Shown: positions 1 through 7,914, numbered from the stretch's first letter. The stretch is 16,058 bases of DNA from Acidobacteriaceae bacterium (GCA_019237515.1 JAFAGX010000290.1:1-16058), one strand, 5' to 3'. Notes: generated from the sequence alone by a model not told the origin. A program made the numbers and translations.

Positions 1-1639
1 GCTCCCGTTCTGCCCGGCTGTAATCCGCATAACGAAGCCGTGCTTCGGTTGCCCGCAACGAAGCAACGTGCCATTCCGACGTGACTTGCGCTGCGTGACT
101 CTCAAGTGCCAGATTCCGAAGCTTGATCAGCGCCATTCCAGCAGCTATCCGCTGGCCCTCCGTTGGCAGCACCGAGACGACTTCTCCGGGAATGATTGCT
201 CGAAGGGTCGCTTTTTGAATTGGTTCCAGGCTGAAGCGTCCGGTACGTGTCTCCGGCCAGATTGGCACGAACACAAATGCCGCGATCAGGACTGTCACGA
301 GCGCCGCACGCGGAGTCATAAGCCAGGCCCGGAGGCGCTCTTTTTTATCGAGGTAAAGGGTTTTCATGAATCTCACCAGCGTACGAATACGTGATTTGAA
401 AATCAGCAGTGCGATCAACAAGGCGGGAAGAAACGCCCATTCCGGCGAGTATTTCTGAAAAACGTGATAGCTAAATTTGACGACCACATATAAAAGCGTG
501 TAGCTGTAAATGCCCGAAGCAATGGCGTAGAACGCAAACAGCACCCGCCTCCGGCGCGGCACAAACTCAACTTCCACCGGAAGACCGCAAACGTTCTTTT
601 TCCACCAACTGGATACAAATGCTGTCGAGTCTTCCTTCAGCGCGATGATCCCAGTCAGCTCGCAAAGAATGTAGTAGCCATCCAGTTTGATCAAGGGGTT
701 GAGGTTGATGACAGCGACTCCAACACCGGTAACCAGCATGATCTTGTAAACAAACTCGTGAATTGGAGTACCTGCCGGCGTACCCCACCAGATAATTGAG
801 GCAAACGAGCAAAAGATCAGTTCTACCCAGATACCCGCGATGGAAGTGGCGATTCGCGCCCATTTCCCGGCGTATATGTAGACCTCGGTCACGTCTACAA
901 AGAAACAGGGTTCGAGGTAATAAAGAAGGAATCCCATCTTGTGAACCTCGCCGCCGAAGTGCTTGCAGGTCAGCCCGTGCGCCGATTCATGGAAGAAGCC
1001 CAGAAAGCAGAACAGTAACCAGAATTCGACGATGTCTGCCAGCCCCTTCTCGGTGAAGTTGTAGTACTGGAGGGTGTCACTGCCGATCTCGCCCCAGCGG
1101 TCAATAAAAATCAGCGCCATGATGGTGAAGAGCATTAGCGTCAGGAAAGTGAACCACCCCGTGTAGATGAATTTGACCTTCTCATGTAACCAGGTCAGGT
1201 AAGTGTCGGGATCCCAATGGCCGACGGTAATGGTGGTGAGGTCCTGGGAATTCTGCGCTGCCCGGCGATGTCGTTCGTCTGCACTTTTTTCCGCAGCGAG
1301 AACATTCGGTTCCTGTGGCGAGGTGTACCAAATCTCGTCGAGCTCACTGACATACTCGCGAATGTTTTCCGGGGAGAAATAAACCCCGGTGCGTTCCTTG
1401 TAGGTTTTGGAAACGTCTTCGTAGGAACGCTGACCGTTAAAAAGCTGTACCAACTCCCACTGCTCCGGCGTGAACCGGTATAGCTGGTTTGCGCCGGAGA
1501 CGATCGCATAAATGACCTTTTCTCCGTCCTCCATCTGGGGACGCGCGACGATTTTGGGATGCAGCCGAGGACAGCGTTTGCGGCCCGACCGGGAAGGCAG
1601 ATCGGGCAGCGCGACATGAAGGGCTTCAGTGAGATTCAT
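1..1639 (-). CDS. M50 (site-2-protease-like) membrane metalloprotease with PqqD-like N-terminus and HlyD domain, partial
   Basis: The gene is cut by the left window edge; 546 residues are visible and the frame is open throughout. Residues about 28-108 look like a PqqD-type winged-helix segment. Several hydrophobic spans follow (about 160-180, 204-216, 265-285, 297-316, 366-390, 403-415, 446-462). A zinc-site HExxH motif (H217-E218-S-A-H221) and the second M50 motif NPLIKLDG (N314 to D320) are both intact, so the protease is probably active within the membrane. From about residue 473 a lipoyl/barrel-sandwich HlyD half (IPGEVVSVLPTEGQRIAAG) begins, then a helical Ala/Glu/Arg-rich coiled coil that runs out of the window. 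This architecture matches proteins named 'putative peptide zinc metalloprotease'. The ATG overlaps the stop of the upstream adaptor gene by 14 nt, implying translational coupling; there is no strong ribosome site of its own. Substrate unknown. Confidence 0.88.
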   Translation of the reverse strand, partial: MNLTEALHVALPDLPSRSGRKRCPRLHPKIVARPQMEDGEKVIYAIVSGANQLYRFTPEQWELVQLFNGQRSYEDVSKTYKERTGVYFSPENIREYVSELDEIWYTSPQEPNVLAAEKSADERHRRAAQNSQDLTTITVGHWDPDTYLTWLHEKVKFIYTGWFTFLTLMLFTIMALIFIDRWGEIGSDTLQYYNFTEKGLADIVEFWLLFCFLGFFHESAHGLTCKHFGGEVHKMGFLLYYLEPCFFVDVTEVYIYAGKWARIATSIAGIWVELIFCSFASIIWWGTPAGTPIHEFVYKIMLVTGVGVAVINLNPLIKLDGYYILCELTGIIALKEDSTAFVSSWWKKNVCGLPVEVEFVPRRRRVLFAFYAIASGIYSYTLLYVVVKFSYHVFQKYSPEWAFLPALLIALLIFKSRIRTLVRFMKTLYLDKKERLRAWLMTPRAALVTVLIAAFVFVPIWPETRTGRFSLEPIQKATLRAIIPGEVVSVLPTEGQRIAAGMALIKLRNLALESHAAQVTSEWHVASLRATEARLRYADYSRAERE

Positions 1640-2519
1640 TGGTGGGAACGCGCACGTTCGCGGTCATCCCGGGGCGCAGCCCAGCGGGTGGGCCAAGGAC
1701 TTCGCACAAAACCTCAATCGTGCCGCTGGACGGATCCACCACCGGACTGATCTGGACGACGGCAGTGTTCCACTGCTGACTCTGGATGTCAGGAGATGTC
1801 AAAGCAAAGTGCTGCCCTTTGCTGATGCGGCCCATGAAAGTCTCGGGTAACGTGAAACGGACGCGCAGGGGCGATTCGGCGGTAACCCAGAAGAGCCGAT
1901 CCCCGACCGCAATCTTTTGCCCGACTCGCGCGTATCGGCGGGCCACGATGCCATCGAATGGAGCAACGACTTTCGTCTTCTCCAGTTCCAATTGAAGCGA
2001 GTGTTCGGTGGCTTGCGCATCAACTAGCAGCTGTTGAACCCTTTCGACATCCCAGTGGTCGGATTCGGCCTTGTACCGGACGTGTTCCATCTGCTCCTGA
2101 GGGATCACCCCGGCTTCCCAAAGTTTTTCCGCTCGACGAAGATCAGCGTCCAGGACTTTGGCCTCCGCCTCCCAGTTGTGAAGATCGGCTTCGGTGCTGC
2201 GCGTACGAGCTGCCGCTGCTTCCAGGTTGGCGCGCGCTTGACGGTCATCCAACTGAGCGAGGATTTCTCCCGTCTGCACCCGAGTACCTGTATCGGCGGC
2301 AATGCTGGCGATAGTGCCTTCCTTCTGGGCGTCTACATCGACCTGGTTCTCAACAATAAGAGGCCCCGAGGCGACAAACACGGGCTCCGTGGCTGCCTTT
2401 GCAGATGCCAAAGGTTGCGCAGGAGCGTTGGTGCTGGCAGCGACGACGCTCGGCCGCGAATCATCGCACCCAAGGCAGAGGGTGATTACGCCGATAAGAA
2501 GCATCAATCTGAACATCAT
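1626..2519 (-). CDS. HlyD/RND-type periplasmic adaptor, probable lipoprotein
   Basis: A complete 297-residue membrane-fusion (adaptor) protein. A short hydrophobic N-terminus ends in LCLGC, a lipobox-like sequence with Cys18 as the probable lipidated residue; the Cys at -3 is not ideal. The canonical order follows: first lipoyl half about 60-92, helical coiled coil about 93-180, second lipoyl half about 181-212 (VVAPFDGIVARR), and a beta-barrel about 215-290 ending in LRPGMTANVRV, a typical MFP closing motif. Such proteins bridge an inner-membrane pump and an outer-membrane channel. It lies 18 nt after the GAF-HlyD gene and overlaps the M50 gene, so it is a middle operon gene. A GGAGG (2526-2530) sits 6 nt before the ATG and fixes the start. 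No cognate RND or ABC pump is in view; the partner may be the M50 protein itself. Confidence 0.9.
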   Translation of the reverse strand: MMFRLMLLIGVITLCLGCDDSRPSVVAASTNAPAQPLASAKAATEPVFVASGPLIVENQVDVDAQKEGTIASIAADTGTRVQTGEILAQLDDRQARANLEAAAARTRSTEADLHNWEAEAKVLDADLRRAEKLWEAGVIPQEQMEHVRYKAESDHWDVERVQQLLVDAQATEHSLQLELEKTKVVAPFDGIVARRYARVGQKIAVGDRLFWVTAESPLRVRFTLPETFMGRISKGQHFALTSPDIQSQQWNTAVVQISPVVDPSSGTIEVLCEVLGPPAGLRPGMTANVRVPTNESH

Positions 2520-2530
2520 GCGCGACCTCC
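2520..2530 (-). promoter_or_regulatory. Ribosome binding site of the adaptor lipoprotein gene
   Basis: On the minus strand GGAGG (plus 2526-2530) lies 6 nt before the ATG at 2519. It fills the gap between the GAF-HlyD stop codon and this start, and supports the first of the two tandem ATG codons as initiator. Confidence 0.75.
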
Positions 2531-2537
2531 GGTGCCG

Positions 2538-4985
2538 CTACCAACCAAACCATGACCACAATTTCGAATAAACCCACATCGCAGGCCGGCGGAAGAAAAC
2601 GTATCCGACGGGCCTCCAGCCAGCCATGACTTTGCCGCGACCATGCATCCCTGCGCGAATAACGCCGTCGGGATTAGATACGAGTACACGAGCATAAAAA
2701 ATTTTGTTCTCGTTTTCTACGCTGCTGATCGGGCTTACGATCTGCACCTCGCCTGGAAAGCTGCGGGTCGGGAAAGCATCCAGCTTGATCGTAGCGCGCC
2801 GTCCGGGTTGCAAAAGGACGGAATCCTGCTCGTCGATTGCGAGGTCGATGCTTGATTCGCGGGCATCGATTACTTCCAGGAAGCTGTCTCCCGGCGACAA
2901 ATGCCGCCCGACAAAATTCTCGAGATGCGGCGTGGCGATAATGCCATCGAACGGCGCACGCAAGTGAGTTTTTTCTAGTCGTTGCTCAGCCCTCTTCAAC
3001 TCAGCTGACCAGTAATCTGCCTCGACGCGCTGGATGCCGGCTTCGGTACCATCGTTGGCCGCGAGCGCGCGATTCGTCGCCGCAACTGCGGTAGTGTATT
3101 TTGCATTTGCGGCCGCCATTGCAGACTGCAGATCCCAGTCTTCGAGATCGGCGAGGACCGCACCCGTCTGAACGCGATCGCCTTCGCGCACGTAAACGGA
3201 TTTCACAATTCCGTCGAGTGGTGACGTGACCTGCGCTTTGCGGAAAGGCGCAACGGTAGCATCTCCCGCCAAGCGCATCGGAATGGGGAATACAACCAGG
3301 AATAAGGCAACGGCGGCGGCGCTCACCAGCAGAAGTATTCGCCGGCTCCGTTCCATGGCCAGAAAACGGCGTTTTTTCTCAAGAACCGGTTCGAGAACAG
3401 CGATGAACGGAACGTCGCGATACAGCGAAGCATTGCGGAGCGCTACCGTAGCCTGAGCGGCCAACACGCGCACCACCTCGAAATGTGCGCGAGTCATGAA
3501 ATCGGGGTCGCTGCTCTCGAATGACAAAATTCCCAGCGGGCCCTGATCATCGTCGAGCGGCAATGCGTAGAAGGCCCGTGCGCCGGTAACGGAAAAGTAT
3601 TCGCTGAATTTTGCGCGGCTAGCCTCGCGCGAGACCTCAATTTCGTCACCATGTTGAGTGACGTGAATCTCCTCGTTGGAAAGCGAGGCCCATTCCAACA
3701 TCTCTTTCAGCAGCTTGATCGTTGGGTCGCTGGTATTGATCTGCGGCGAGCCGGAGACTGCTTTGAGGTGCAGACTGCCGCGCTCCTCAAGAGCAATGGC
3801 GGCCCGGTCGTAGGAAAGAACCGCCTGGGTGTCATTGACAATGGCCTGCAGGACGCGGTTGATGTCGAGGGTTGAAGTAATCTCGCGACTGACCCTCACG
3901 AGCGTTTCTAAAATCTCAACCTTGCGCTCGGCCATCAGGAGGCTGGCGTTGTGCAGGGCATTGTTTGCGGTTTCGCAGATGTTGGTCAGCAGAAACTGGT
4001 CGTCTTCGTCAAATGGCAGCCCGTCCAGACGATTGATTCCTTCGACCACTCCAACCAGGGATTCGCGGTCCATAAGTGGCGCGGCAATCAGCGAGAAGAC
4101 TGCACGTTCTCCGGCCGGCGCATTCCGTTTTTGTAGCCGAGCGTCGTCCGGATCATCGATCAAAACGGGCTCACCGGAATCCGAGACATCTCCGGCGATG
4201 CCCTCGCCCGCATTCTGTATGCTCTCCAATTCAACTGTCGTATCTTCGCCAGCACGACGAACCAGTTTCACGGCATCGCCGTCGACCATCCAAACGTTCA
4301 CTGCCTGGCACCTGTGGATCTCGTGGAACTTCGAGGCGATCGCATCCAGCAGGGAGTCGAGCTCGAGGTTGGAATTGAAAACCTTTTCGAGGTCGTACAT
4401 CTGCGCCACGCGGCTGATCGACTGCAGACTGGTGTTGCGTTCGCTCTCATAGGCCAATGCCCCCGCTATCGCCGGCGCAGCAATCTCCGCAATCGCCCCA
4501 ATATGCTTCAGCGAAGAGGGTGGAAACGGTGCCTGGTAGCTGATCAGCTCAATCGTGCCGACTAACGTGCCTTTAACAAGCAAAGGAACATACGCAAGGG
4601 AGATCACGGTCCGTCGTGTGTCGAGGTGAGCGTAATCCTCCCGCTTCAGGTTCATTCCCTCGAACACTTGCAAGTTCTTGCTATCTGCAACTACACCCAA
4701 GGGGCCGTGATCGAAGTCGATGACGTCATTGACATCGACTTCACCCACGATGGCTTTAGCGGTCCAGGCAGGATTGCCTTGATCCTCGATGACATACACG
4801 ACCACGGCGCAACCGGGAACAAAGTCCGCAGCCTGCTCAGCAATTGCTTGCGCGCGTGGAATGACTTCTTGCTGGGAGAGCAAGATTCCGGAGAGTTCGG
4901 TGAGCGGGATTACGAACTCCGATTTTGGTGTCCCCATATACCGGCGGTCCAGTCGTGCTCGGTCGCGGATTTGGATTGCTCGCAC
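2538..4985 (-). CDS. Triple-GAF, single-span membrane protein with C-terminal HlyD adaptor domain
   Basis: An 815-residue fusion. Three GAF-like sensor modules are seen at about 40-180, 205-345 and 370-520; the second contains the characteristic ending of conserved SLIAAPLMDRESLVGVVEGIN. A basic stretch (KKRR, RSRR) precedes one transmembrane helix at about 549-570. Outside it lie two lipoyl halves (about 584-615 and 671-705, the latter with LRAPFDGIIA), a short helical hairpin and a beta-barrel ending in IRAGMHGRGKV. The inferred topology is GAF domains in the cytoplasm and the adaptor in the periplasm, so a ligand or redox signal could directly affect an envelope complex. There is no kinase, cyclase or DNA-binding output domain. 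The longest frame starts with GTG at 4985; ATG at 4937 (residue 17, MGTPKSEF) is equally plausible, and neither has a clear Shine-Dalgarno. It is first in the three-gene operon. Confidence 0.88.
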   Translation of the reverse strand: MRAIQIRDRARLDRRYMGTPKSEFVIPLTELSGILLSQQEVIPRAQAIAEQAADFVPGCAVVVYVIEDQGNPAWTAKAIVGEVDVNDVIDFDHGPLGVVADSKNLQVFEGMNLKREDYAHLDTRRTVISLAYVPLLVKGTLVGTIELISYQAPFPPSSLKHIGAIAEIAAPAIAGALAYESERNTSLQSISRVAQMYDLEKVFNSNLELDSLLDAIASKFHEIHRCQAVNVWMVDGDAVKLVRRAGEDTTVELESIQNAGEGIAGDVSDSGEPVLIDDPDDARLQKRNAPAGERAVFSLIAAPLMDRESLVGVVEGINRLDGLPFDEDDQFLLTNICETANNALHNASLLMAERKVEILETLVRVSREITSTLDINRVLQAIVNDTQAVLSYDRAAIALEERGSLHLKAVSGSPQINTSDPTIKLLKEMLEWASLSNEEIHVTQHGDEIEVSREASRAKFSEYFSVTGARAFYALPLDDDQGPLGILSFESSDPDFMTRAHFEVVRVLAAQATVALRNASLYRDVPFIAVLEPVLEKKRRFLAMERSRRILLLVSAAAVALFLVVFPIPMRLAGDATVAPFRKAQVTSPLDGIVKSVYVREGDRVQTGAVLADLEDWDLQSAMAAANAKYTTAVAATNRALAANDGTEAGIQRVEADYWSAELKRAEQRLEKTHLRAPFDGIIATPHLENFVGRHLSPGDSFLEVIDARESSIDLAIDEQDSVLLQPGRRATIKLDAFPTRSFPGEVQIVSPISSVENENKIFYARVLVSNPDGVIRAGMHGRGKVMAGWRPVGYVFFRRPAMWVYSKLWSWFGW

Positions 4986-5033
4986 CGTCGGGGGAAAGCG
5001 CTGCTGCGGACACGGTGCTGTCCTGAGTGCGAA

Positions 5034-5062
5034 ATCTTATGCCCGTCTGTGATTTAGGTCAA
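5034..5062 (-). promoter_or_regulatory. Sigma70-type promoter for the GAF-HlyD/adaptor/M50 operon
   Basis: On the minus strand TTGACC (5062-5057), a 17-nt spacer and TAAGAT (5039-5034) form a good housekeeping-type promoter. The predicted start of transcription, near 5027, would leave a leader of about 40 nt to the GTG at 4985 or about 90 nt to the ATG at 4937. The -35 hexamer is embedded in an FNR/CRP-like imperfect palindrome at 5049-5062. Assignment is by consensus match only. Confidence 0.5.
5049..5062 (-). promoter_or_regulatory. Possible FNR/CRP-family operator overlapping the -35
   Basis: Read on the minus strand the site is TTGACCTAAATCAC, matching the FNR consensus TTGAT-N4-ATCAA at eight of ten defined positions. 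It completely covers the -35 of the leftward promoter, so a bound regulator would more likely repress than activate. No CRP/FNR-family regulator is encoded in the window, and such a match can occur by chance. Confidence 0.3.
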
Positions 5063-5234
5063 CAATGGCTTGTTGGGAAAGTCGCGTTTACTGGCTGTCG
5101 CAGTCGTATTTCTGCAAACGCCAGTGTGCCCATGAATGGTTGATTGAGATAATTCCTGCAACATGCTGAAAACAAGCCACAAAAACTACAGAGGTTGTCC
5201 AGCGTGCCTGCGTCCCGGTGGCTCGTGCAGAGTT

Positions 5235-5263
5235 TTGACTTTACCTGACGACCTGCCTACTAT
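5235..5263 (+). promoter_or_regulatory. Sigma70-type promoter for the GNAT gene
   Basis: TTGACT (5235-5240), a 17-nt spacer and TACTAT (5258-5263) match the housekeeping consensus at five of six and four of six positions. Transcription would begin near 5270, leaving about 50 nt to the ATG at 5321. The rest of the 335-nt divergent region 4986-5320 holds no gene I can support. Confidence 0.45.
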
Positions 5264-5306
5264 GGCAGCCTGGGTTTGGTCAGGCCTGAGTTTGTCGGAA
5301 CGTGCG

Positions 5307-5320
5307 AGGAGGATTACACA
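5307..5320 (+). promoter_or_regulatory. Ribosome binding site deciding the GNAT start
   Basis: A perfect AGGAGG (5307-5312) lies 8 nt before ATG 5321. This shows that the longer in-frame start at 5276, which would put the site inside the coding region, is not the real one. Confidence 0.8.
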
Positions 5321-6211
5321 ATGGCAGCGCAGCCGCAAACGTTTCCCGACAACGAGAATGTGGTCATTCGCCGCGCCACTCCGGACGATGCGGAAGTGTG
5401 CGGAAGAATCTGTTTCGAAGCTTTCAGCACAATAGCCGGCGAGCATAATTTTCCTCCGGATTTTCCCACACCGGAAGTTTCGACCCAGGTGCTCTCGACC
5501 ATGTTTTCGCACCCGGGATTCTTTTGTGTGGTTGCGGAGCAGGACGGAAAGCTTATTGGAAGCAATTGCCTTGACGAGAGAACCGCGATTGCCGGCGTTG
5601 GGCCAATCACCATTGATCCCAATGCGCAAAACAGGGCTGTCGGACGCCAATTGATGCAAGCGGCGATAGATCGCGCGAGGGGGAAAAGATTTGCGGGTAT
5701 TCGTCTGGTTCAGGCGGCTTTCCACAATCGCTCACTTTCCCTTTACGCCAAGCTCGGGTTTGTTGTGCGCGAGCCGCTTGCTTGCATGCAGGGCCGGCCA
5801 ATTCTAAAGACGCATCCCGAATATAAGGTGCGGTCTGCCGGTCAGAGTGATCTGGCCGCATGCAACGAGCTCTGCCTGCGAGTGCATGGGCACGACCGTG
5901 GTGGTGAGCTGAAAGACGCGATTGAGCAACACACAGCGGTTGTCGCTGAGGCGGGCGGTCAAATCGTGGCTTATGCTTCGTCCATCGCGTTCTCTGGTCA
6001 TGCGGTAGCCCGAACGAATGAGGGTTTGCAGGCACTCCTTGCCGCGGCAACCGAATTCCAAGGGCCCGGTATTCTTGTGCCGACCCGCAACTCCAGTCTG
6101 TTCCGGTGGTGTCTTGAGAACGGTCTCAAAGTTGTTCAGCCGATGACTCTCATGACGATGGGCCTTTACAACGAACCCGCCGGAGCGTATTTGGCGTCAA
6201 TTTTGTTCTAG
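5321..6211 (+). CDS. GNAT-family N-acetyltransferase, probable tandem-domain protein
   Basis: A 296-residue protein. Residues about 13-150 form a recognisable GNAT domain: [17 protein letters not shown] is the typical first strand and helix, [20 protein letters not shown] is strand 4 with the acetyl-CoA pyrophosphate loop (Q103 to G108), and [16 protein letters not shown] is the usual C-terminal motif. Residues about 165-290 (from [21 protein letters not shown]) repeat the start of a GNAT fold but lack a clear acetyl-CoA loop, so the second half is probably a degenerate or substrate-binding copy. The family transfers an acetyl group from acetyl-CoA to an amine; the substrate cannot be told. 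The start is ATG 5321 with a strong ribosome site. The TAG stop is followed after 77 nt by the serine hydrolase gene on the same strand, and the two may be co-transcribed. Confidence 0.88.
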   Translation: MAAQPQTFPDNENVVIRRATPDDAEVCGRICFEAFSTIAGEHNFPPDFPTPEVSTQVLSTMFSHPGFFCVVAEQDGKLIGSNCLDERTAIAGVGPITIDPNAQNRAVGRQLMQAAIDRARGKRFAGIRLVQAAFHNRSLSLYAKLGFVVREPLACMQGRPILKTHPEYKVRSAGQSDLAACNELCLRVHGHDRGGELKDAIEQHTAVVAEAGGQIVAYASSIAFSGHAVARTNEGLQALLAAATEFQGPGILVPTRNSSLFRWCLENGLKVVQPMTLMTMGLYNEPAGAYLASILF

Positions 6212-6288
6212 TGAGAGGATGCCCATCCCAAGGCGAAGCCTCGGGAGGCGGTCATCGGACACTTGCTTGCAAAATCTTTGAGGAGAAG

Positions 6289-7386
6289 ATGTCTTCAACG
6301 ATGAGCGTCACTCGCTCGTGCCTGATTGGTTTCGCACTCTGTTTCTTTTGCTGCGGGCTGGTTTTCGCTGCCCAGACGACAGACAATGCTGATAACAGAG
6401 TCGACCTCTACATCCAGTCTGAGCTTCAGCGGCAGCACATCCCCGGCATCTCTTTGCTGGTTGCGCGCAACGGCAGTATCGTGCGCGCAAAGGGATATGG
6501 TTTGGCCAATGTGGAGCTTCAAGTTCCGGTGAAGCCGGAAACCGTGTTTCAATCCGGATCGGTTGGCAAGCAGTTCGCGGCGACAGCGGTGATGATGCTG
6601 GTCGAGGAAGGGAAGATCCGGCTTGACGACTCTGTTACGAAATACCTAGAAGGTGCCCCTGTAAATTGGCAGCCAGTCACGGTCCGTGAACTGCTCAGCC
6701 ACACGGCCGGGTTCACGGATTACCCGAAAAACTTCGATTTCCGCAGGGATTACACGGAAGCGCAACTGCTCAAGATTGTCGAAGGCATTCCGCTGGCATT
6801 CCCGCCCGGCACCAAATGGAGCTACAGCAATCTTGGATATCTGACGCTTGGAATCGTCATTCATCAGGTCACGGGGAAGTTCTACGGAGATTTCCTGCAG
6901 GAGCGAATCTTCCAGCCGTTGAGCATGACGACAACACGAATCATCAGCGAGGCCGACATTGTTCCCAACCGCGCTTCGGGCTATAGGCTGGTTAAAGGAG
7001 AATTGAAGAATCAGGAGTGGGTTTCGCCGACACTTAACACGACCGCCGATGGAGCGCTGTATTTTTCCATTCTCGATCTGGCGAAATGGGATGCGGCGCT
7101 CTACACAGAAAGGCTCTTGAAGCGCTCCAGTTTCGATGAAATGTGGACTGTAACAAAACTTAAAAATGGGGAGCCGAACTCAGGGCATTATGGATTCGGT
7201 TGGGCGATACTCAATAAGAACGGCCACCGGGTGATTGATCATGGCGGCGCCTGGCAGGGATTCAAGAGCCACATCTCCCGATACGTAGACGACAAGCTGA
7301 CCATTGTGGTGTTGGCGAATCTAGAGCAGGCCGACCCCGGAGTCATTGCTGATCAGGTGGCAAAAATATATTTGAATTCCGACTAA
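6289..7386 (+). CDS. Secreted serine hydrolase, class C beta-lactamase/penicillin-binding-protein-like family
   Basis: A 365-residue protein with a Sec-type signal peptide (Arg9 then a hydrophobic core to about residue 27, VFAA/Q). The serine-hydrolase triad motifs are all present: SVGK (S91 nucleophile, K94), YSN (Y179 to N181) and HGG (H318 to G320, replacing KTG). This pattern fits the 'beta-lactamase' Pfam family, which includes esterases, D-aminopeptidases and peptidases as well as AmpC enzymes. True beta-lactamase activity should not be assumed. It probably acts in the periplasm or outside the cell. The frame is open back to a GTG at 6211 that overlaps the GNAT stop, but the signal peptide begins later. 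I chose ATG 6289, just after AGGAG (6281-6285, only 3 nt spacing); ATG 6301 is the alternative. Confidence 0.87.
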   Translation: MSSTMSVTRSCLIGFALCFFCCGLVFAAQTTDNADNRVDLYIQSELQRQHIPGISLLVARNGSIVRAKGYGLANVELQVPVKPETVFQSGSVGKQFAATAVMMLVEEGKIRLDDSVTKYLEGAPVNWQPVTVRELLSHTAGFTDYPKNFDFRRDYTEAQLLKIVEGIPLAFPPGTKWSYSNLGYLTLGIVIHQVTGKFYGDFLQERIFQPLSMTTTRIISEADIVPNRASGYRLVKGELKNQEWVSPTLNTTADGALYFSILDLAKWDAALYTERLLKRSSFDEMWTVTKLKNGEPNSGHYGFGWAILNKNGHRVIDHGGAWQGFKSHISRYVDDKLTIVVLANLEQADPGVIADQVAKIYLNSD

Positions 7387-7407
7387 AGAGTTACGAGTCG
7401 CTTAGTT

Positions 7408-7436
7408 GCGTCTCTGTGCTCCCCTGCGTACTCGGT
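7408..7436 (-). repeat. Remnant of the dispersed 'TEDTEGHRG'-type intergenic repeat
   Basis: On the minus strand this stretch would translate as TEYAGEHRDA, matching the pattern of a low-complexity repeat (accgag..gcagggg agcacagag) that I recall recurring between genes in Acidobacteria and other soil bacteria and often miscalled as protein. A second, inverted patch of the same vocabulary (ccacaggccacagagcagcac, 7451-7471) follows. It lies between the converging serine-hydrolase and MmcQ genes. Identification rests on memory of the pattern, not on a search. Confidence 0.45.
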
Positions 7437-7489
7437 GGTTTTGGTCACTTACCACAGGCCACAGAGCAGCACAAAGGAAATGGGGTTCT

Positions 7490-7515
7490 AGCTGATTGCT
7501 GAAAGCCGATAACTG
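7490..7515 (-). repeat. Remnant of the 'QLSAxSxQL' intergenic repeat
   Basis: The plus strand reads agctgattgctgaaagccg then ataactg; the minus strand would encode QLSAFSNQL. This resembles the AGCTGATAGCTGA-type short repeat common in intergenic DNA of acidobacterial genomes. It ends directly before the stop codon of the MmcQ gene. Confidence 0.45.
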
Positions 7516-7517
7516 GC

Positions 7518-7880
7518 TCACTTGTTCGGTTTCTTCCGAGCGCCGGCCTTTCGCCCTACCCTGGAGTTCTTTTCCACACGCGATTTCCACGCGGCTCGTA
7601 GCGCTCCGGCAAGCACCTCTTCGGTTGCCGCAGCTAGTCGGATATGGGTTGCACCCATCCGGCCCCAGCCGCCCCGGACAGGAAGGAAAACCTTGGGGAG
7701 CTCTGCCACGAATTCCGCCTGTTGTTCCGTTGTCAGCATGAGATTGCCGTAGCCCTCTTTAATAGAGGCGAGCGTCGCAAAAATTCTGCCCCCGACTCGG
7801 AAATCCGGACTTCCCATGTGAGAACTTTCTTCCGCGCCCTCGAGGGTGAGCGCCAAACGTCTGAAATCTTCGGCATTCAT
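7518..7880 (-). CDS. MmcQ/YjbR family small protein (DUF419)
   Basis: A 120-residue protein with the hallmarks of the MmcQ/YjbR fold: an N-terminal helix (MNAEDFRRLALTLEGAEES), the conserved HMGSPDFRVGGRIFATL segment, a LMLTTEQQAEFV strand-helix and a GGWGRMGATHIRL segment. The family has a CyaY-like fold and is often described as DNA-binding; its function is poorly established. The C-terminus is a basic tail (RVGRKAGARKKPNK) consistent with nucleic-acid contact. The frame extends to 7943, but ATG 7880 is preferred because GGAG (7889-7892) lies 8 nt upstream and a promoter (7915-7943) overlaps the longer version. The gene converges with the serine hydrolase across about 130 nt of repeat-like DNA. 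Confidence 0.85.
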   Translation of the reverse strand: MNAEDFRRLALTLEGAEESSHMGSPDFRVGGRIFATLASIKEGYGNLMLTTEQQAEFVAELPKVFLPVRGGWGRMGATHIRLAAATEEVLAGALRAAWKSRVEKNSRVGRKAGARKKPNK

Positions 7881-7914
7881 TGCTGGTTCTCCGCTGTGCA
7901 GCTCAATCGGCAAG

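Noticed and set aside
68..394. Plus-strand frame of 108 codons
   Set aside because: It lies antisense to the M50-HlyD gene, whose minus-strand frame is open and carries recognised motifs; the plus product is Arg/Cys/His-rich and resembles nothing.
3829..4452. Plus-strand frame of 207 codons, rich in Ser and Arg
   Set aside because: It is antisense to the GAF region of the 815-residue protein and has the composition of a shadow frame.
5186..5725. Minus-strand frame of 179 codons
   Set aside because: It is antisense to the GNAT gene, and its sequence shows no domain.
6289..7386. Antibiotic-resistance AmpC beta-lactamase
   Set aside because: The SxxK, YxN and HGG motifs are shared by many esterases and peptidases of this fold; HGG in place of KTG argues against a dedicated beta-lactamase.
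7402..7590. Minus-strand frame of 62 codons between the convergent genes
   Set aside because: Its translation is made of intergenic repeat vocabulary and it overlaps the end of the MmcQ gene in another frame.
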